Shown here: positions 37,357 through 44,979 of the stretch, one piece after another
Layout: each line of letters starts with the position of its first letter
How positions within the stretch are numbered: position 1 is the stretch's first letter
Assembly: GCF_000445065.1 (NCBI RefSeq)
Contig: NZ_ATHO01000037.1
Location: forward strand, 1-63,734
DNA length: 63,734 nt
Reading direction: 5' to 3'
Origin: Sphingobium quisquiliarum P25
Lineage (GTDB): Bacteria > Pseudomonadota > Alphaproteobacteria > Sphingomonadales > Sphingomonadaceae
Notes under the pieces: model-generated
The model's input: only the letters and a program-made list of their open reading frames with translations
The model's database searches: none
Told to the model about the DNA's origin: nothing
Program-made: the position numbers and the translations under genes

Positions 37357-37794
37357 TCAGGTTTCCGTGGGCGAGGCGTAGCGCGCCGCCGTCTGGCGGA
37401 TGAGCGCGATCATGTTGGGGATGCCCTGGGTGCGATTGGAACTGAGCTGATTCCTGAGATCGAAGGGCGCAAGAGCCTGTTCGATATCGGTCGCGCTGAT
37501 TTCCGCAGGCGAACGGTCCTGCACCGTCAGCAGCACCAGGGCGATAATCCCCTTGGTGATCGCGGCATTGCTGTCAGCCAGGAAATGCAGCCGGCCATCG
37601 TCCAGCACCGTAGGATAGACCCACACCGCCGCCGAACAACCGCGCACCAGCGTCGCGTCGGTCTTGAGCGCATCGGGCATGGGCTCCAGCGCCCGGCCAA
37701 GGTCGATCAACAGCCGGTAACGGTCGTCCGCGTCCAGAAATTCATATTCTTCCTGAAGATCGGCGAGGGCGGGCTGGTCGGTCATATCCGCCAT
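37357..37794 (-). CDS. sufE: Sulfur acceptor SufE
   Basis: SufE takes sulfur from SufS and passes it to SufBCD. The 145-residue protein has the active-site cysteine in LVRGCSAAVWVY and the family ends VAAL-type (here NRTQGIPNMIALIRQ). The start is ATG 37794; ATG 37785 is a close alternative and the frame goes further to 37818. It is unusual that sufE lies outside the SUF operon, in a leftward gene row behind the phage-shock genes, where it may share their transcript. A 41-base gap separates it from the small membrane protein upstream. Confidence 0.92.
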   Translation of the reverse strand: MADMTDQPALADLQEEYEFLDADDRYRLLIDLGRALEPMPDALKTDATLVRGCSAAVWVYPTVLDDGRLHFLADSNAAITKGIIALVLLTVQDRSPAEISATDIEQALAPFDLRNQLSSNRTQGIPNMIALIRQTAARYASPTET

Positions 37795-37835
37795 ATAGGG
37801 GGAAAAGCAGCCCTGCAAAGCTGCTTTTCAAGACA

Positions 37836-38063
37836 TCAGATATCGACCCCGGCGGCAATCGCCTCCAGCTTGCGGATGCGTTCCTTGAGGTCCGCAACCT
37901 CGATCCGCGCGCTGGCGTTGGGCGGCCCGGCGTCCGGCCGTCCCAGTTCCGCACGCTTTAGCTCCAGCCAGCCGCTCCACCCGCGCAATCCCGCCACCGC
38001 GACGATCGCCAGGCCCAGCAGGCTGCTCACAGAAACAATGAAAATCGAAAGGGGCTCCTGCAT
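37836..38063 (-). CDS. PspB-like small membrane protein (second paralog)
   Basis: This 75-residue protein has one N-terminal membrane segment (about 6-26) followed by a charged helix with a heptad pattern (ARIEVADLKERIRKLEAIAAGV), the same layout as PspB. It lies in the Psp operon downstream of pspC and a related protein. I do not recognise it as a named family, and direct homology to PspB is inferred from size, topology and place. Confidence 0.7.
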   Translation of the reverse strand: MQEPLSIFIVSVSSLLGLAIVAVAGLRGWSGWLELKRAELGRPDAGPPNASARIEVADLKERIRKLEAIAAGVDI

Positions 38064-38086
38064 ATCGACCCTCCTCCATCGTACCG

Positions 38087-38338
38087 TCAGTCACGCTCAC
38101 GCAGCTTGTCAAACTCGCGTTCCAGCGCACTGCCGCTGTCGGTCGCCAGCCGTTCGAGCACGGCGACCCGCTCTTTCAGCGCTTTCACTTCTGCCCGCAG
38201 CCGCTCGGCTTCGGGGTCGGGTCCGCGCTGGACCAATTCCTCGCCGCGATGACGGCGGACGATGCCATATTTGGCGCGGACGACGCTTGCCACAGCGGCG
38301 ATGGCGACGATCGCGACCACCATTTCAAACGGGTTCAT
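38087..38338 (-). CDS. PspB-like small membrane protein (first paralog)
   Basis: This 83-residue protein has one membrane segment near the start (residues 5-21) and a coiled-coil tail with leucine or valine every seven residues (AERLRAEVKALKERVAVLERLA). The layout is that of PspB: membrane anchor plus leucine-zipper helix on the cytoplasmic side. It lies 27 bases downstream of pspC, between pspC and a similar 75-residue protein. It may bind PspA or PspC as PspB does. Confidence 0.75.
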   Translation of the reverse strand: MNPFEMVVAIVAIAAVASVVRAKYGIVRRHRGEELVQRGPDPEAERLRAEVKALKERVAVLERLATDSGSALEREFDKLRERD

Positions 38339-38365
38339 GAATGAGTGCCTCCCTTGTCCAGCGCC

Positions 38366-38746
38366 TCAGCGCAGGCTGTCGATTTCGTCGGCCAGCCTTG
38401 TGTTGCGGCTGGTATAATGGGTTTCGATGTCGGCCAGGCGGCGATCGATGTCGCGGAACTTGGACCGGACATCGCGCGCCGAACGCGCCGGATTGGTGCG
38501 CACACCCTGCCAGAATTTCTCGTCATCCCGGTCGGCATAGAGGCCCGCCGGCTTGTTCTCGGCGAAATGAGCGACGGCGAAATAGGCGATCAGCGACCAG
38601 GGGAAAGCCCCCATCAGCGTCAGCAGCACCGCGCCGACGCGGACCCACACCACGTCGATGCCGCTATAGTCGGCGATGCCGGAACAGACGCCCAGCCATT
38701 TGCCATTCTGCTTGTCCAGGTAGAATTTGGTGCGGCGGCCGCTCAT
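38366..38746 (-). CDS. pspC: Phage shock protein C
   Basis: This 126-residue protein begins with the PspC domain (FYLDKQNGKWLGVCSGIADYSGIDVVWVRVG), which includes a membrane segment, followed by a cytoplasmic coiled region with many Arg and Asp residues. PspC senses envelope stress with PspB and releases PspA. The start is ATG 38746, one base after the pspB stop on the operon. The frame further upstream overlaps pspB and is not used. Confidence 0.93.
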   Translation of the reverse strand: MSGRRTKFYLDKQNGKWLGVCSGIADYSGIDVVWVRVGAVLLTLMGAFPWSLIAYFAVAHFAENKPAGLYADRDDEKFWQGVRTNPARSARDVRSKFRDIDRRLADIETHYTSRNTRLADEIDSLR

Positions 38747-38747
38747 G

Positions 38748-39014
38748 TCAGTTCCTCCGGTCGAAATCATAGTCATCGTCCTGTGGCGGACGCGCGGGGC
38801 GGAAGTCGGGATTGTCGGCCGCGACGATCCGTTCGACCGTCTGCAACCTGTCCTCCAGCCGCCGGGCGAGCAGGTGCAGTTCGTCCAGCAGCCGCTCATC
38901 CTCATCGGTGATCTTGGGCGCCTGCTTCCACTTGGTGGAATAGTGCAGGATCAGCCAGGGCATGCCGATGAACAGCATGCCGCAGATCATGATGGGCAGG
39001 AACACGTCCTCCAT
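38748..39014 (-). CDS. pspB: Phage shock protein B
   Basis: This 88-residue protein fits canonical PspB: a membrane segment at about 5-24 with MPWLILHYSTKWK, then a helical tail with DERLLDELHLLARRLEDRLQTVERI. It partners PspC in stress sensing at the inner membrane. The gene lies 3 bases after pspA and 1 base before pspC, a tight operon. Confidence 0.93.
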   Translation of the reverse strand: MEDVFLPIMICGMLFIGMPWLILHYSTKWKQAPKITDEDERLLDELHLLARRLEDRLQTVERIVAADNPDFRPARPPQDDDYDFDRRN

Positions 39015-39017
39015 GCG

Positions 39018-39686
39018 TCATTCTCCCTTGTTCATGCTGGCCTTGAGAGCGGCAAGTTCGGCATCGACCTTGTCGGAGGACTGAAGCTCGGCAATCTCAT
39101 CCTCCAGCGTGCGGCGCTGCTGCCCCATGCCCATGGCGTCGGCGCGCCCTTCGGCCATGTCGACCCGCCGTTCCAGCATGTCGAAGCGGGCAAAGGCATC
39201 ATTCACCTTCTCGCCCGCATAGGCTTCGCGGACCCGCAGCCGGTTCTGCGCGCTTTCCATGCGCGTCACCAGGCTGTTCTGGCGGGTGCGGGCCTCGCGC
39301 AGCTTGGCTTGCAGCTTGGCGATATCCTCTTCCGAAGCACGCAGCGCTTCATCCAGCACCTCGATCTCGTGCGAAAGCTGCTCCGCCATGTCGGCCGCCT
39401 TCTGCTTTTCGACCAGCGCGGCCTTGGCCAGATCCTCCCGGTCCTTGCTGAGCGCCAGTTGCGCCTTTTCGGTCCAGTTGTCCTGAAGCGCCTGTAGCTT
39501 GCCGATGTGGCGGCGCATTTCCTTCTGGTCCGCGATGGTGCGGGCGGCCGATGCGCGCACTTCGACCAGCGTCTCCTCCATCTCAAGGATGATCATGCGG
39601 ATCATCTTCGCCGGGTCTTCCGCCCGGTCGAGCAGGTCGGTGACGTTGGCGGCGATGATGTCGCGGGTGCGGGAAAAGATACCCAT
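39018..39686 (-). CDS. pspA: Phage shock protein A
   Basis: This 222-residue protein is almost all alpha-helix with long coiled coil (about 20-190), the PspA/IM30/ESCRT-III-like fold. The N-terminal amphipathic segment (MGIFSRTRDIIAANVTDLLD) binds membranes and the AEDPAKMIRMIILEMEETL motif is diagnostic. PspA binds and repairs stressed inner membrane and holds PspF inactive when there is no stress. A 57-residue gene precedes it in the same operon, with 32 bases between. Confidence 0.97.
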   Translation of the reverse strand: MGIFSRTRDIIAANVTDLLDRAEDPAKMIRMIILEMEETLVEVRASAARTIADQKEMRRHIGKLQALQDNWTEKAQLALSKDREDLAKAALVEKQKAADMAEQLSHEIEVLDEALRASEEDIAKLQAKLREARTRQNSLVTRMESAQNRLRVREAYAGEKVNDAFARFDMLERRVDMAEGRADAMGMGQQRRTLEDEIAELQSSDKVDAELAALKASMNKGE

Positions 39687-39718
39687 GTGAACTTCACTCC
39701 TCAGGAAATCGGGGCGCG

Positions 39719-39892
39719 TCAGGCCAGATAGCGCAAGATTAGCGGGCCATCGCCACAGGTCAGGACGGCGGCTTCGCTGGCCTTTGCGGGACCGGCGGCG
39801 GAAAGAATCATGGTCGATCCGAACAGGATGGCGGCGAAGGCGATGAACAGGAGCCTGCCCTTTGCTCCGCTTTCTTCATTGTCCGTGTCCAT
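39719..39892 (-). CDS. Small membrane protein at the head of the psp operon
   Basis: This 57-residue ORF starts at ATG 39892 with a GGGAGA site 6 bases upstream and ends TGA 39719. It has an acidic N-terminus (MDTDNEESGAKG), one membrane segment (about 13-33) and a short tail with one cysteine (VLTCGDGPLI). It is the first gene behind the sigma-54-type promoter and precedes pspA by 32 bases, so it should be induced with pspABC. I do not recognise a family. Topology with a cytoplasmic acidic end and one helix suggests a stress-linked membrane peptide. Confidence 0.7.
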   Translation of the reverse strand: MDTDNEESGAKGRLLFIAFAAILFGSTMILSAAGPAKASEAAVLTCGDGPLILRYLA

Positions 39893-39952
39893 GAGTTATC
39901 TCCCTGCTGACTGCCAATGCGGCGCCGCCTTGCTGACGGCTTGCGCTCAACG

Positions 39953-39970
39953 TTGCATGGCCCGTGCCAA
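39953..39970 (-). promoter_or_regulatory. Sigma-54-type promoter of the psp operon
   Basis: Read on the minus strand, TTGGCACGGGCCATGCAA matches the -24/-12 consensus (TGGCAC, five bases, TTGCA-like), with GG and GC ten bases apart. It lies about 60 bases upstream of the 57-residue gene and about 265 upstream of pspA. PspF, encoded divergently, is a sigma-54 activator, which supports the assignment. Confidence 0.8.
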
Positions 39971-40040
39971 ATGAGAGACATGGCCGGAAATCAGGCATTT
40001 TGACTTTTTCGCGGCCGTCTCGCCCCAGACGCCTTGCTAT

Positions 40041-40063
40041 CATATGGCATTTTTCACCATATG
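40041..40063. promoter_or_regulatory. Inverted repeat at the pspF start
   Basis: CATATGG-CATTTTTCA-CCATATG is a perfect 7-bp inverted repeat with a 9-base spacer; the right arm contains the ATG at 40061. It could be an operator for PspF autoregulation or for another regulator between pspF and the psp operon. A role is inferred from symmetry and position. Confidence 0.5.
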
Positions 40064-41077
40064 TTGGGAATGGAGAAGAATAGCCAATTCATCGGCGAGT
40101 CCCTCGCCTTCCTCGACGCGGTCGAGCAGGCGAGCCGGGCGGCCGAACTCAACCGGCCGGTCCTCATCATCGGGGAGCGCGGCACCGGCAAGGAACTTGT
40201 GGCGGAAAGGCTGCACCGCCTGTCCCCGCGCTGGGGCGAGCCGCTGATCGTCATGAACTGCGCGGCGCTGCCCGAAACATTGATCGAGGCGGAACTGTTC
40301 GGCCATGAACAGGGCGCGTTCACCGGAGCGGCGCGGGCCCGCGCTGGCCGGTTCGAGGAGGCGGACGGCGGCACGCTGTTCCTCGACGAACTGGGCACCC
40401 TGTCGATGGCGGCGCAGGAACGGCTGCTGCGCGTGGTGGAATATGGCGAAGTGACCCGCATCGGCGCTTCGCGGGCGAAAATGGTGGATGTTCGCATCAT
40501 CGCGGCCACTAATGAGGACCTGCCGGAAGCCGCCGCCGCCGGGCGTTTCCGCGCGGACCTGCTCGACCGGCTGAGCTTCGAGGTGATCACCCTTCCCCCG
40601 CTGCGCGCGCGGGAAGGCGATGCCGCGGTGCTGGCCGACCATTTCGGGCGGCGGATGGCGGCAGAACTTGGCTGGCCGCGCTGGCCGGGTTTCACGCCGG
40701 ACGCTATGGCAGAACTTGAAGCGCATCCCTGGCCCGGCAATGTGCGGGAATTGCGCAATGTCGTGGAACGCGCCGTCTATCGCTGGACCGAACCCGCCCA
40801 GCCCGTGGCGCGCATCATCTTCGATCCCTTCGCTTCGCCCTGGAAGCCTGCGGGCGGGACGCCAGCGCCTTCACCAGAAGCGCCGCCCGTGTCCGATGTG
40901 TCCGGCCTTGAGGCGATCAGCGACCTCAAGGCCGCTGTCGACGCGCATGAGGCGGCGATCGTCCGGGCGGCGCTGCAACGCCATCGCCACAACCAGCGCG
41001 CGACGGCCAAGGGCCTGGGCCTCACCTACGATCAATTGCGACACTGCCTGAAAAAACATGGCCTGACCGCAGGCTAG
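40061..41077 (+). CDS. pspF: Psp operon activator PspF (sigma-54 dependent)
   Basis: This 338-residue protein is a single AAA+ sigma-54 activator with Walker A GERGTGKE (38-45) and the GAFTGA sigma-54 contact loop at 85-90, followed by an FIS-type helix-turn-helix near the C-terminus (NQRATAKGLGLTYDQLRHCLK). There is no N-terminal regulatory domain, which is the hallmark of PspF, and it is held inactive by PspA. The start could be ATG 40061 or ATG 40070; no strong ribosome site separates them. It is divergent from the psp operon. Confidence 0.95.
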   Translation: MLGMEKNSQFIGESLAFLDAVEQASRAAELNRPVLIIGERGTGKELVAERLHRLSPRWGEPLIVMNCAALPETLIEAELFGHEQGAFTGAARARAGRFEEADGGTLFLDELGTLSMAAQERLLRVVEYGEVTRIGASRAKMVDVRIIAATNEDLPEAAAAGRFRADLLDRLSFEVITLPPLRAREGDAAVLADHFGRRMAAELGWPRWPGFTPDAMAELEAHPWPGNVRELRNVVERAVYRWTEPAQPVARIIFDPFASPWKPAGGTPAPSPEAPPVSDVSGLEAISDLKAAVDAHEAAIVRAALQRHRHNQRATAKGLGLTYDQLRHCLKKHGLTAG

Positions 41078-41087
41078 GAGGAGAGGC

Positions 41088-41966
41088 TCAGCGCGTCGGC
41101 ACCGGCTCCGCGCCCGAATAGTCGTAGAAGCCCCTGCCCGTCTTGCGGCCAAGCCAGCCCGCCTCGACATATTTGACCAGCAACGGCGCGGGCCGGTATT
41201 TGGGGTCGCGCGTCGTCGTCTGGAGCACGTTGATCGCCTCCAGGCAGGTGTCGAGGCCAATATAGTCCGCCAGAGTCAGCGGACCCATCGGGTGATTGAG
41301 GCCCAGCCGCACCCCGGTGTCGATATCCTGCATGGTGGCCACGCCCTCGCCGAGCGCGAAGACCGCTTCGTTGAGCATGGGCAGGAGGATGCGGTTGACG
41401 ACGAAGCCCGGCGCATCGAACGCATGCACTACCTGTTTGCCGAGGCGCTCGACATAAGCCTGCACGGCGGCCACGGCCTCGTCAGAGGTGGCAAGGCCGC
41501 GAATGACTTCGACCAGCGCCATGACCGGCACCGGATTGAAGAAGTGGACGCCCAGGAAACGCTCCTTGTCCGGCACCGCCTGCGCCAGCCGCGTGATGGG
41601 AATGGAGGAGGTGTTGGACGCCATGATCGCGCCCGGCGAGAGCAACGCGGCGGCATTGGCGAAGATCGTCCGCTTGATGTCCTCACGCTCGGTCGCCGCT
41701 TCGATCACCAGTTGCGCTTCGGCAAGGGGGGCCAGATCACCGCTGACGCGGATGCGCGCCATTGCCGCGTCCATGTCAGCCTGGCTCTGCTTGCCCTTCT
41801 CCACCGCCTTGGCGAGCTGCTTCGCCACGCCGTCGCGGCCCTTTTCGGCGCGCGCGCGATCGACGTCGCACAGGATGACGTCATAGCTCGCCTGCGCCGA
41901 CACCTGCGCGATGCCAGCGCCCATCTGACCAGCGCCGATAACGCCTATAACCCGGATCTCCGCCAT
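41088..41966 (-). CDS. 3-hydroxybutyryl-CoA dehydrogenase family protein
   Basis: This 292-residue NAD-binding enzyme oxidises 3-hydroxyacyl-CoA to the 3-keto form. The N-terminal fold has the GAGQMGAGIAQVSAQ NAD loop (11-25) and the catalytic histidine lies in GVHFFNPVPVM. The second domain, rich in helices, carries GFVVNRILLPMLNEAV. Such proteins serve in PHB or fatty-acid cycles (HbdA/PaaH/FadB-like single-domain forms). The substrate chain length is unknown. It converges on pspF with 10 bases between and has no fatty-acid genes adjacent. Confidence 0.93.
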   Translation of the reverse strand: MAEIRVIGVIGAGQMGAGIAQVSAQASYDVILCDVDRARAEKGRDGVAKQLAKAVEKGKQSQADMDAAMARIRVSGDLAPLAEAQLVIEAATEREDIKRTIFANAAALLSPGAIMASNTSSIPITRLAQAVPDKERFLGVHFFNPVPVMALVEVIRGLATSDEAVAAVQAYVERLGKQVVHAFDAPGFVVNRILLPMLNEAVFALGEGVATMQDIDTGVRLGLNHPMGPLTLADYIGLDTCLEAINVLQTTTRDPKYRPAPLLVKYVEAGWLGRKTGRGFYDYSGAEPVPTR

Positions 41967-42162
41967 AGCCTTGCCTCCGCCAGGATTGATTTTGCCGATC
42001 CCCTAGCGGCAAGGCGCGGACGCGGCCAGCGCTTTTACAGTCCGGGCAATCGGGGCAAGCGGCACGCGGCGGGACGGAAAGCCCTGCCCGCCCGGCAGGA
42101 TGGTTTGACGGACCTCATTTCCGTCTTTGCGCCTTGGCCGCAGGATGGCTAAAAGGCCGCGC

Positions 42163-42633
42163 ATGTCCGCTTCTGAGCCCATGCCCGTTCCGGCGACCGG
42201 AAGGTTCGCCGGTGCGGCGCATCTTTTTCCCTTGCGCGTCTATTTCGAGGACACGGACCTGTCCGGCCTCGTCTATCACGCCAATTATCTGCGCTATATG
42301 GAACGGGCGCGGTCGGACATGCTGCGCGTCGCCGGGATCGACCAGCGCGCCACGCATGAAGCGGGCGAGGGCGTCTATGCCGTCACCGATATCAAGATCA
42401 GCTACCGCCGCCCCGCGCGCCTGGACGATGACCTGCTGGTGGAAAGCCGCCTCACCGCTTTCAGCGCGGCAAGCTGCGTCATTCATCAGAGAGTCAGGCG
42501 CGGGGAGGAAATACTGACGGACGGCGAAGTCTCGGTCGCCTTCCTGACTCAGCAGGGCCGCCCGCAAAGGCAACCCAAGCCCTGGATCGATATTTTCAGC
42601 CGTTTGATGAAAGGGGAAGACATCAACCCATGA
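42163..42633 (+). CDS. ybgC: Acyl-CoA thioesterase YbgC (tol-pal associated)
   Basis: This 156-residue hotdog-fold thioesterase has the active-site aspartate in YFEDTDLSGLVYHANYLRY. It hydrolyses acyl-CoA or acyl-ACP and is encoded at the head of tol-pal clusters. The start is ATG 42163, with AAAAGG 8 bases upstream; earlier ATG 42145 and a TTG at 42127 are less likely. Its TGA overlaps the tolQ ATG (ATGA). Confidence 0.93.
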   Translation: MSASEPMPVPATGRFAGAAHLFPLRVYFEDTDLSGLVYHANYLRYMERARSDMLRVAGIDQRATHEAGEGVYAVTDIKISYRRPARLDDDLLVESRLTAFSAASCVIHQRVRRGEEILTDGEVSVAFLTQQGRPQRQPKPWIDIFSRLMKGEDINP

Positions 42634-43349
42634 GCCTCATGATGCCCGACGTTGGCGCAGCAGCCGGCGCCGCCGCGCAAGCCGCCACCATTTCGCCGCT
42701 CGCCCTGTTCCTACAGGCGGACATCGTCGTGAAGGTGGTGATGCTGGGGCTTCTGCTTGCCAGCATCTGGACCTGGGCGATGATCATCGGCTTCACCTTC
42801 ACCCTGCGCCGGGCCAGCCGCCAGAGCAGCGCGTTCGAGGCGGATTTCTGGAAGGCGGAGGATATCGACCGCTTCTATGAGGCGCGTGGCAAGGCCGACT
42901 TCCCCGCTGCCAAGGTGATGGCCGCCGGGGTCACCGAATGGCGCCGCTCCACCGCGCAGAAAGTGATCGATCGCGAAGGCACGCGCGACCGGCTGTCCAC
43001 CAGCATGTCGAGCACGATCGCGGCCGAAGTCGATCGCTTGTCGGACCGCCTCAACATCCTGGCCACCATTGGTTCGGTCGCCCCCTTCGTCGGCCTGTTC
43101 GGCACGGTATGGGGCATCATGCGGGCGTTCACCGCGATCGCGGCCGAACAGAACAGCTCGCTCGCCGTGGTCGCGCCTGGCATCGCCGAAGCCCTGTTCG
43201 CCACCGCCATCGGCCTGTTCGCGGCCATCCCGGCGGTGATCGCCTACAACCGCTTTAGCCACGGCATCAATCGCATGGAAGCCAAGCTCACCCGTTTCGC
43301 CGACGGATTCTATTCGACGCTGAGCCGCGAGCTGGAGGCGCAGCGGTGA
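42630..43349 (+). CDS. tolQ: Tol-Pal system proton channel subunit TolQ
   Basis: TolQ forms with TolR the proton-driven motor of the Tol-Pal complex. The 239-residue protein has three membrane helices (about 35-55, 140-165 and 178-200) and the conserved segments [20 protein letters not shown] and [22 protein letters not shown]. The start overlaps the ybgC stop. A palindromic repeat fills the 148 bases before tolR, unusual for a core operon. Confidence 0.97.
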   Translation: MSLMMPDVGAAAGAAAQAATISPLALFLQADIVVKVVMLGLLLASIWTWAMIIGFTFTLRRASRQSSAFEADFWKAEDIDRFYEARGKADFPAAKVMAAGVTEWRRSTAQKVIDREGTRDRLSTSMSSTIAAEVDRLSDRLNILATIGSVAPFVGLFGTVWGIMRAFTAIAAEQNSSLAVVAPGIAEALFATAIGLFAAIPAVIAYNRFSHGINRMEAKLTRFADGFYSTLSRELEAQR

Positions 43350-43363
43350 TGATCTGTCCTTCT

Positions 43364-43460
43364 CCGTTCAGCCCGAGCTTGTCGAAGGCCATGCCTGAAC
43401 GACGTGAAGGCGTTTCGCCTGCGGCTCAGCAGAAGGCTTCGACAGGCTCAGCCCGACCGG
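43364..43460. repeat. Extragenic palindromic repeat between tolQ and tolR
   Basis: CCGTTCAGCCCGAGCTTGTCGAAGG and inverted CTTCGACAGGCTCAGCCCGACCGG flank a spacer of about 50 bases. It is a complete copy of the same family as 20538, 28338, 36721 and 47022, here placed inside an operon. Confidence 0.85.
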
Positions 43461-43497
43461 GGGTTCCTATGGCCTTCTTTTCGGAAAGGCACGCCTG

Positions 43498-43977
43498 ATG
43501 GCCATGTCCGGGCCTCCTTCCGGCCGCCGGGGACGCGGGCGCGCGCCGATGGCGGACATCAATGTGACGCCTCTGGTCGACGTCATGCTGGTGCTGCTCA
43601 TCATCTTCATGGTGACCGCGCCGCTGCTTGTGACGGGCGTTCCGGTCAATCTGCCGGAAACGCGCGCCAAGGGGCTGGACCAGGACCAGAAGCCGACGGT
43701 CGTGTCGGTGGACCGGGACGGCGCGATCTTCATCGATGACGATCAGGTGAGCGATGCCGATCTGCCGAGCCGTCTGGGCGAGATCATGGCCGCCAATGCC
43801 GGTCAGCCCGATCCGCCCCAGATCTTCCTGCGCGCCGACACGGCGCTGGATTACGGGCGGGTGATGCGGGTGATGGGCGAGTTGAACCGCGCTGGGCTGA
43901 ACAAGGTCGCGCTGGTCAGCACCGGGGCGGAGAATGGCCCTGGCCCGTCCGCATCCGTCAGCAGCGGTTCAGAATAG
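43498..43977 (+). CDS. tolR: Tol-Pal system protein TolR
   Basis: This 159-residue ExbD/TolR protein has a short cytoplasmic N-terminus, one membrane helix with the key aspartate (NVTPLVDVMLVLLIIFMVTAP) and a periplasmic domain. It completes the TolQ-TolR proton motor. The start is ATG 43498, with GGAAAGG 8 bases upstream; ATG 43504 is an alternative. It is separated from tolQ by a repeat but from tolA by only 15 bases. Confidence 0.96.
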   Translation: MAMSGPPSGRRGRGRAPMADINVTPLVDVMLVLLIIFMVTAPLLVTGVPVNLPETRAKGLDQDQKPTVVSVDRDGAIFIDDDQVSDADLPSRLGEIMAANAGQPDPPQIFLRADTALDYGRVMRVMGELNRAGLNKVALVSTGAENGPGPSASVSSGSE

Positions 43978-43992
43978 GAGCCATAGGGACTC

Positions 43993-44979
43993 GTGGCTAT
44001 GGAGCGGGCGGAGAAAATAGGGCTTGGCGTCGCGACCGCAGGGCATGTGCTGCTGTTCGGGCTCCTGTCGGCCGGTTTCCTCGCCACGCCCAATCCGTTG
44101 AAGCTCAAATCGCCGCCGATGGACGTCAGCCTGGTGGACGAGGTCGCGCTGGAATCGATGGCCCCACGGGTGTCGATGCAGCCGCCGCCCCCCAGCGTTG
44201 CGCCGGAGGAAGGTCCCGCCGAGGACGCCGCGCCCGCACCCGCGCCAGTGCCGGAACCTGCGCCAGTACCCGAACCTGAACCTGCTCCCGCGCCCGCGCC
44301 CGCGCCTCCTCCGCCGAAGCCTGCTCCGCCGAAGAAGGACGTGCCCAAGGCCGCGCCCAAACCAAAACCCAAGCCCGCGCCTGAAAAACCGGCGTCCAGG
44401 CCGAAACCGGCGCCCGAAAAGCCGGCAGTGAAATCGAAGCCTGCGCCGACTAATCCCAAGCCCAAGGCGGCAGCCCCGGCCCCTGCGCCATCGAAGTCCA
44501 AGGCCACGCCGAAGGCGGACGCCCCCGCCCGCGCGTCCGGCGAGGGCAAGGCGCAGAAGCCGCGCGGTTCCCTGCTGGGCAAGGATTTCCTAAAGGGCAT
44601 CGATACCAGCGCTGACGCGCCGCGCACGCCTGCGCCGCCCCCCGCCGCAGCCATGGGTCCGGCGCAGAAGGCGGCGCTCAACAATGTGATCAGCAATCAG
44701 ATCTATCCGCATCTGCGGCTGCCGTCGGGGGCCGATGTCGAACTGCTCGTGGCGCTGCTGGACGTGAAGCTCGACCGCAATGGCCGCGTCGTCGGCAGGC
44801 CGGAAGTGATCGACGTGCAGGGCGTGAATGACAGCAACCGCCCGCAGGTTTCCGTCTACAAGGAACGGGCGATCCAGGCAGTGTTGCAGGCGTCGCCCTT
44901 CCAGAACCTGCCTTCGGAATATTACGACCAATGGAAATGGCTCAAGCCGCTCAGAGTCTATGCAAGGAAGGCGCGATGA
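43993..44979 (+). CDS. tolA: Tol-Pal system protein TolA
   Basis: TolA spans the periplasm and contacts TolB and Pal. The 328-residue protein has an N-terminal membrane helix (about 9-27), a long Pro/Lys/Ala-rich stretch (about 55-195, mainly PAP and KPK repeats) and a C-terminal domain (about 215-328). The start is probably the GTG at 43993 with GGGAC just upstream; ATG 43999 is the alternative. Its stop overlaps the tolB start (ATGA). The proline-rich type is normal for alphaproteobacteria, whereas E. coli TolA has a long helical middle. Confidence 0.93.
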   Translation: MAMERAEKIGLGVATAGHVLLFGLLSAGFLATPNPLKLKSPPMDVSLVDEVALESMAPRVSMQPPPPSVAPEEGPAEDAAPAPAPVPEPAPVPEPEPAPAPAPAPPPPKPAPPKKDVPKAAPKPKPKPAPEKPASRPKPAPEKPAVKSKPAPTNPKPKAAAPAPAPSKSKATPKADAPARASGEGKAQKPRGSLLGKDFLKGIDTSADAPRTPAPPPAAAMGPAQKAALNNVISNQIYPHLRLPSGADVELLVALLDVKLDRNGRVVGRPEVIDVQGVNDSNRPQVSVYKERAIQAVLQASPFQNLPSEYYDQWKWLKPLRVYARKAR

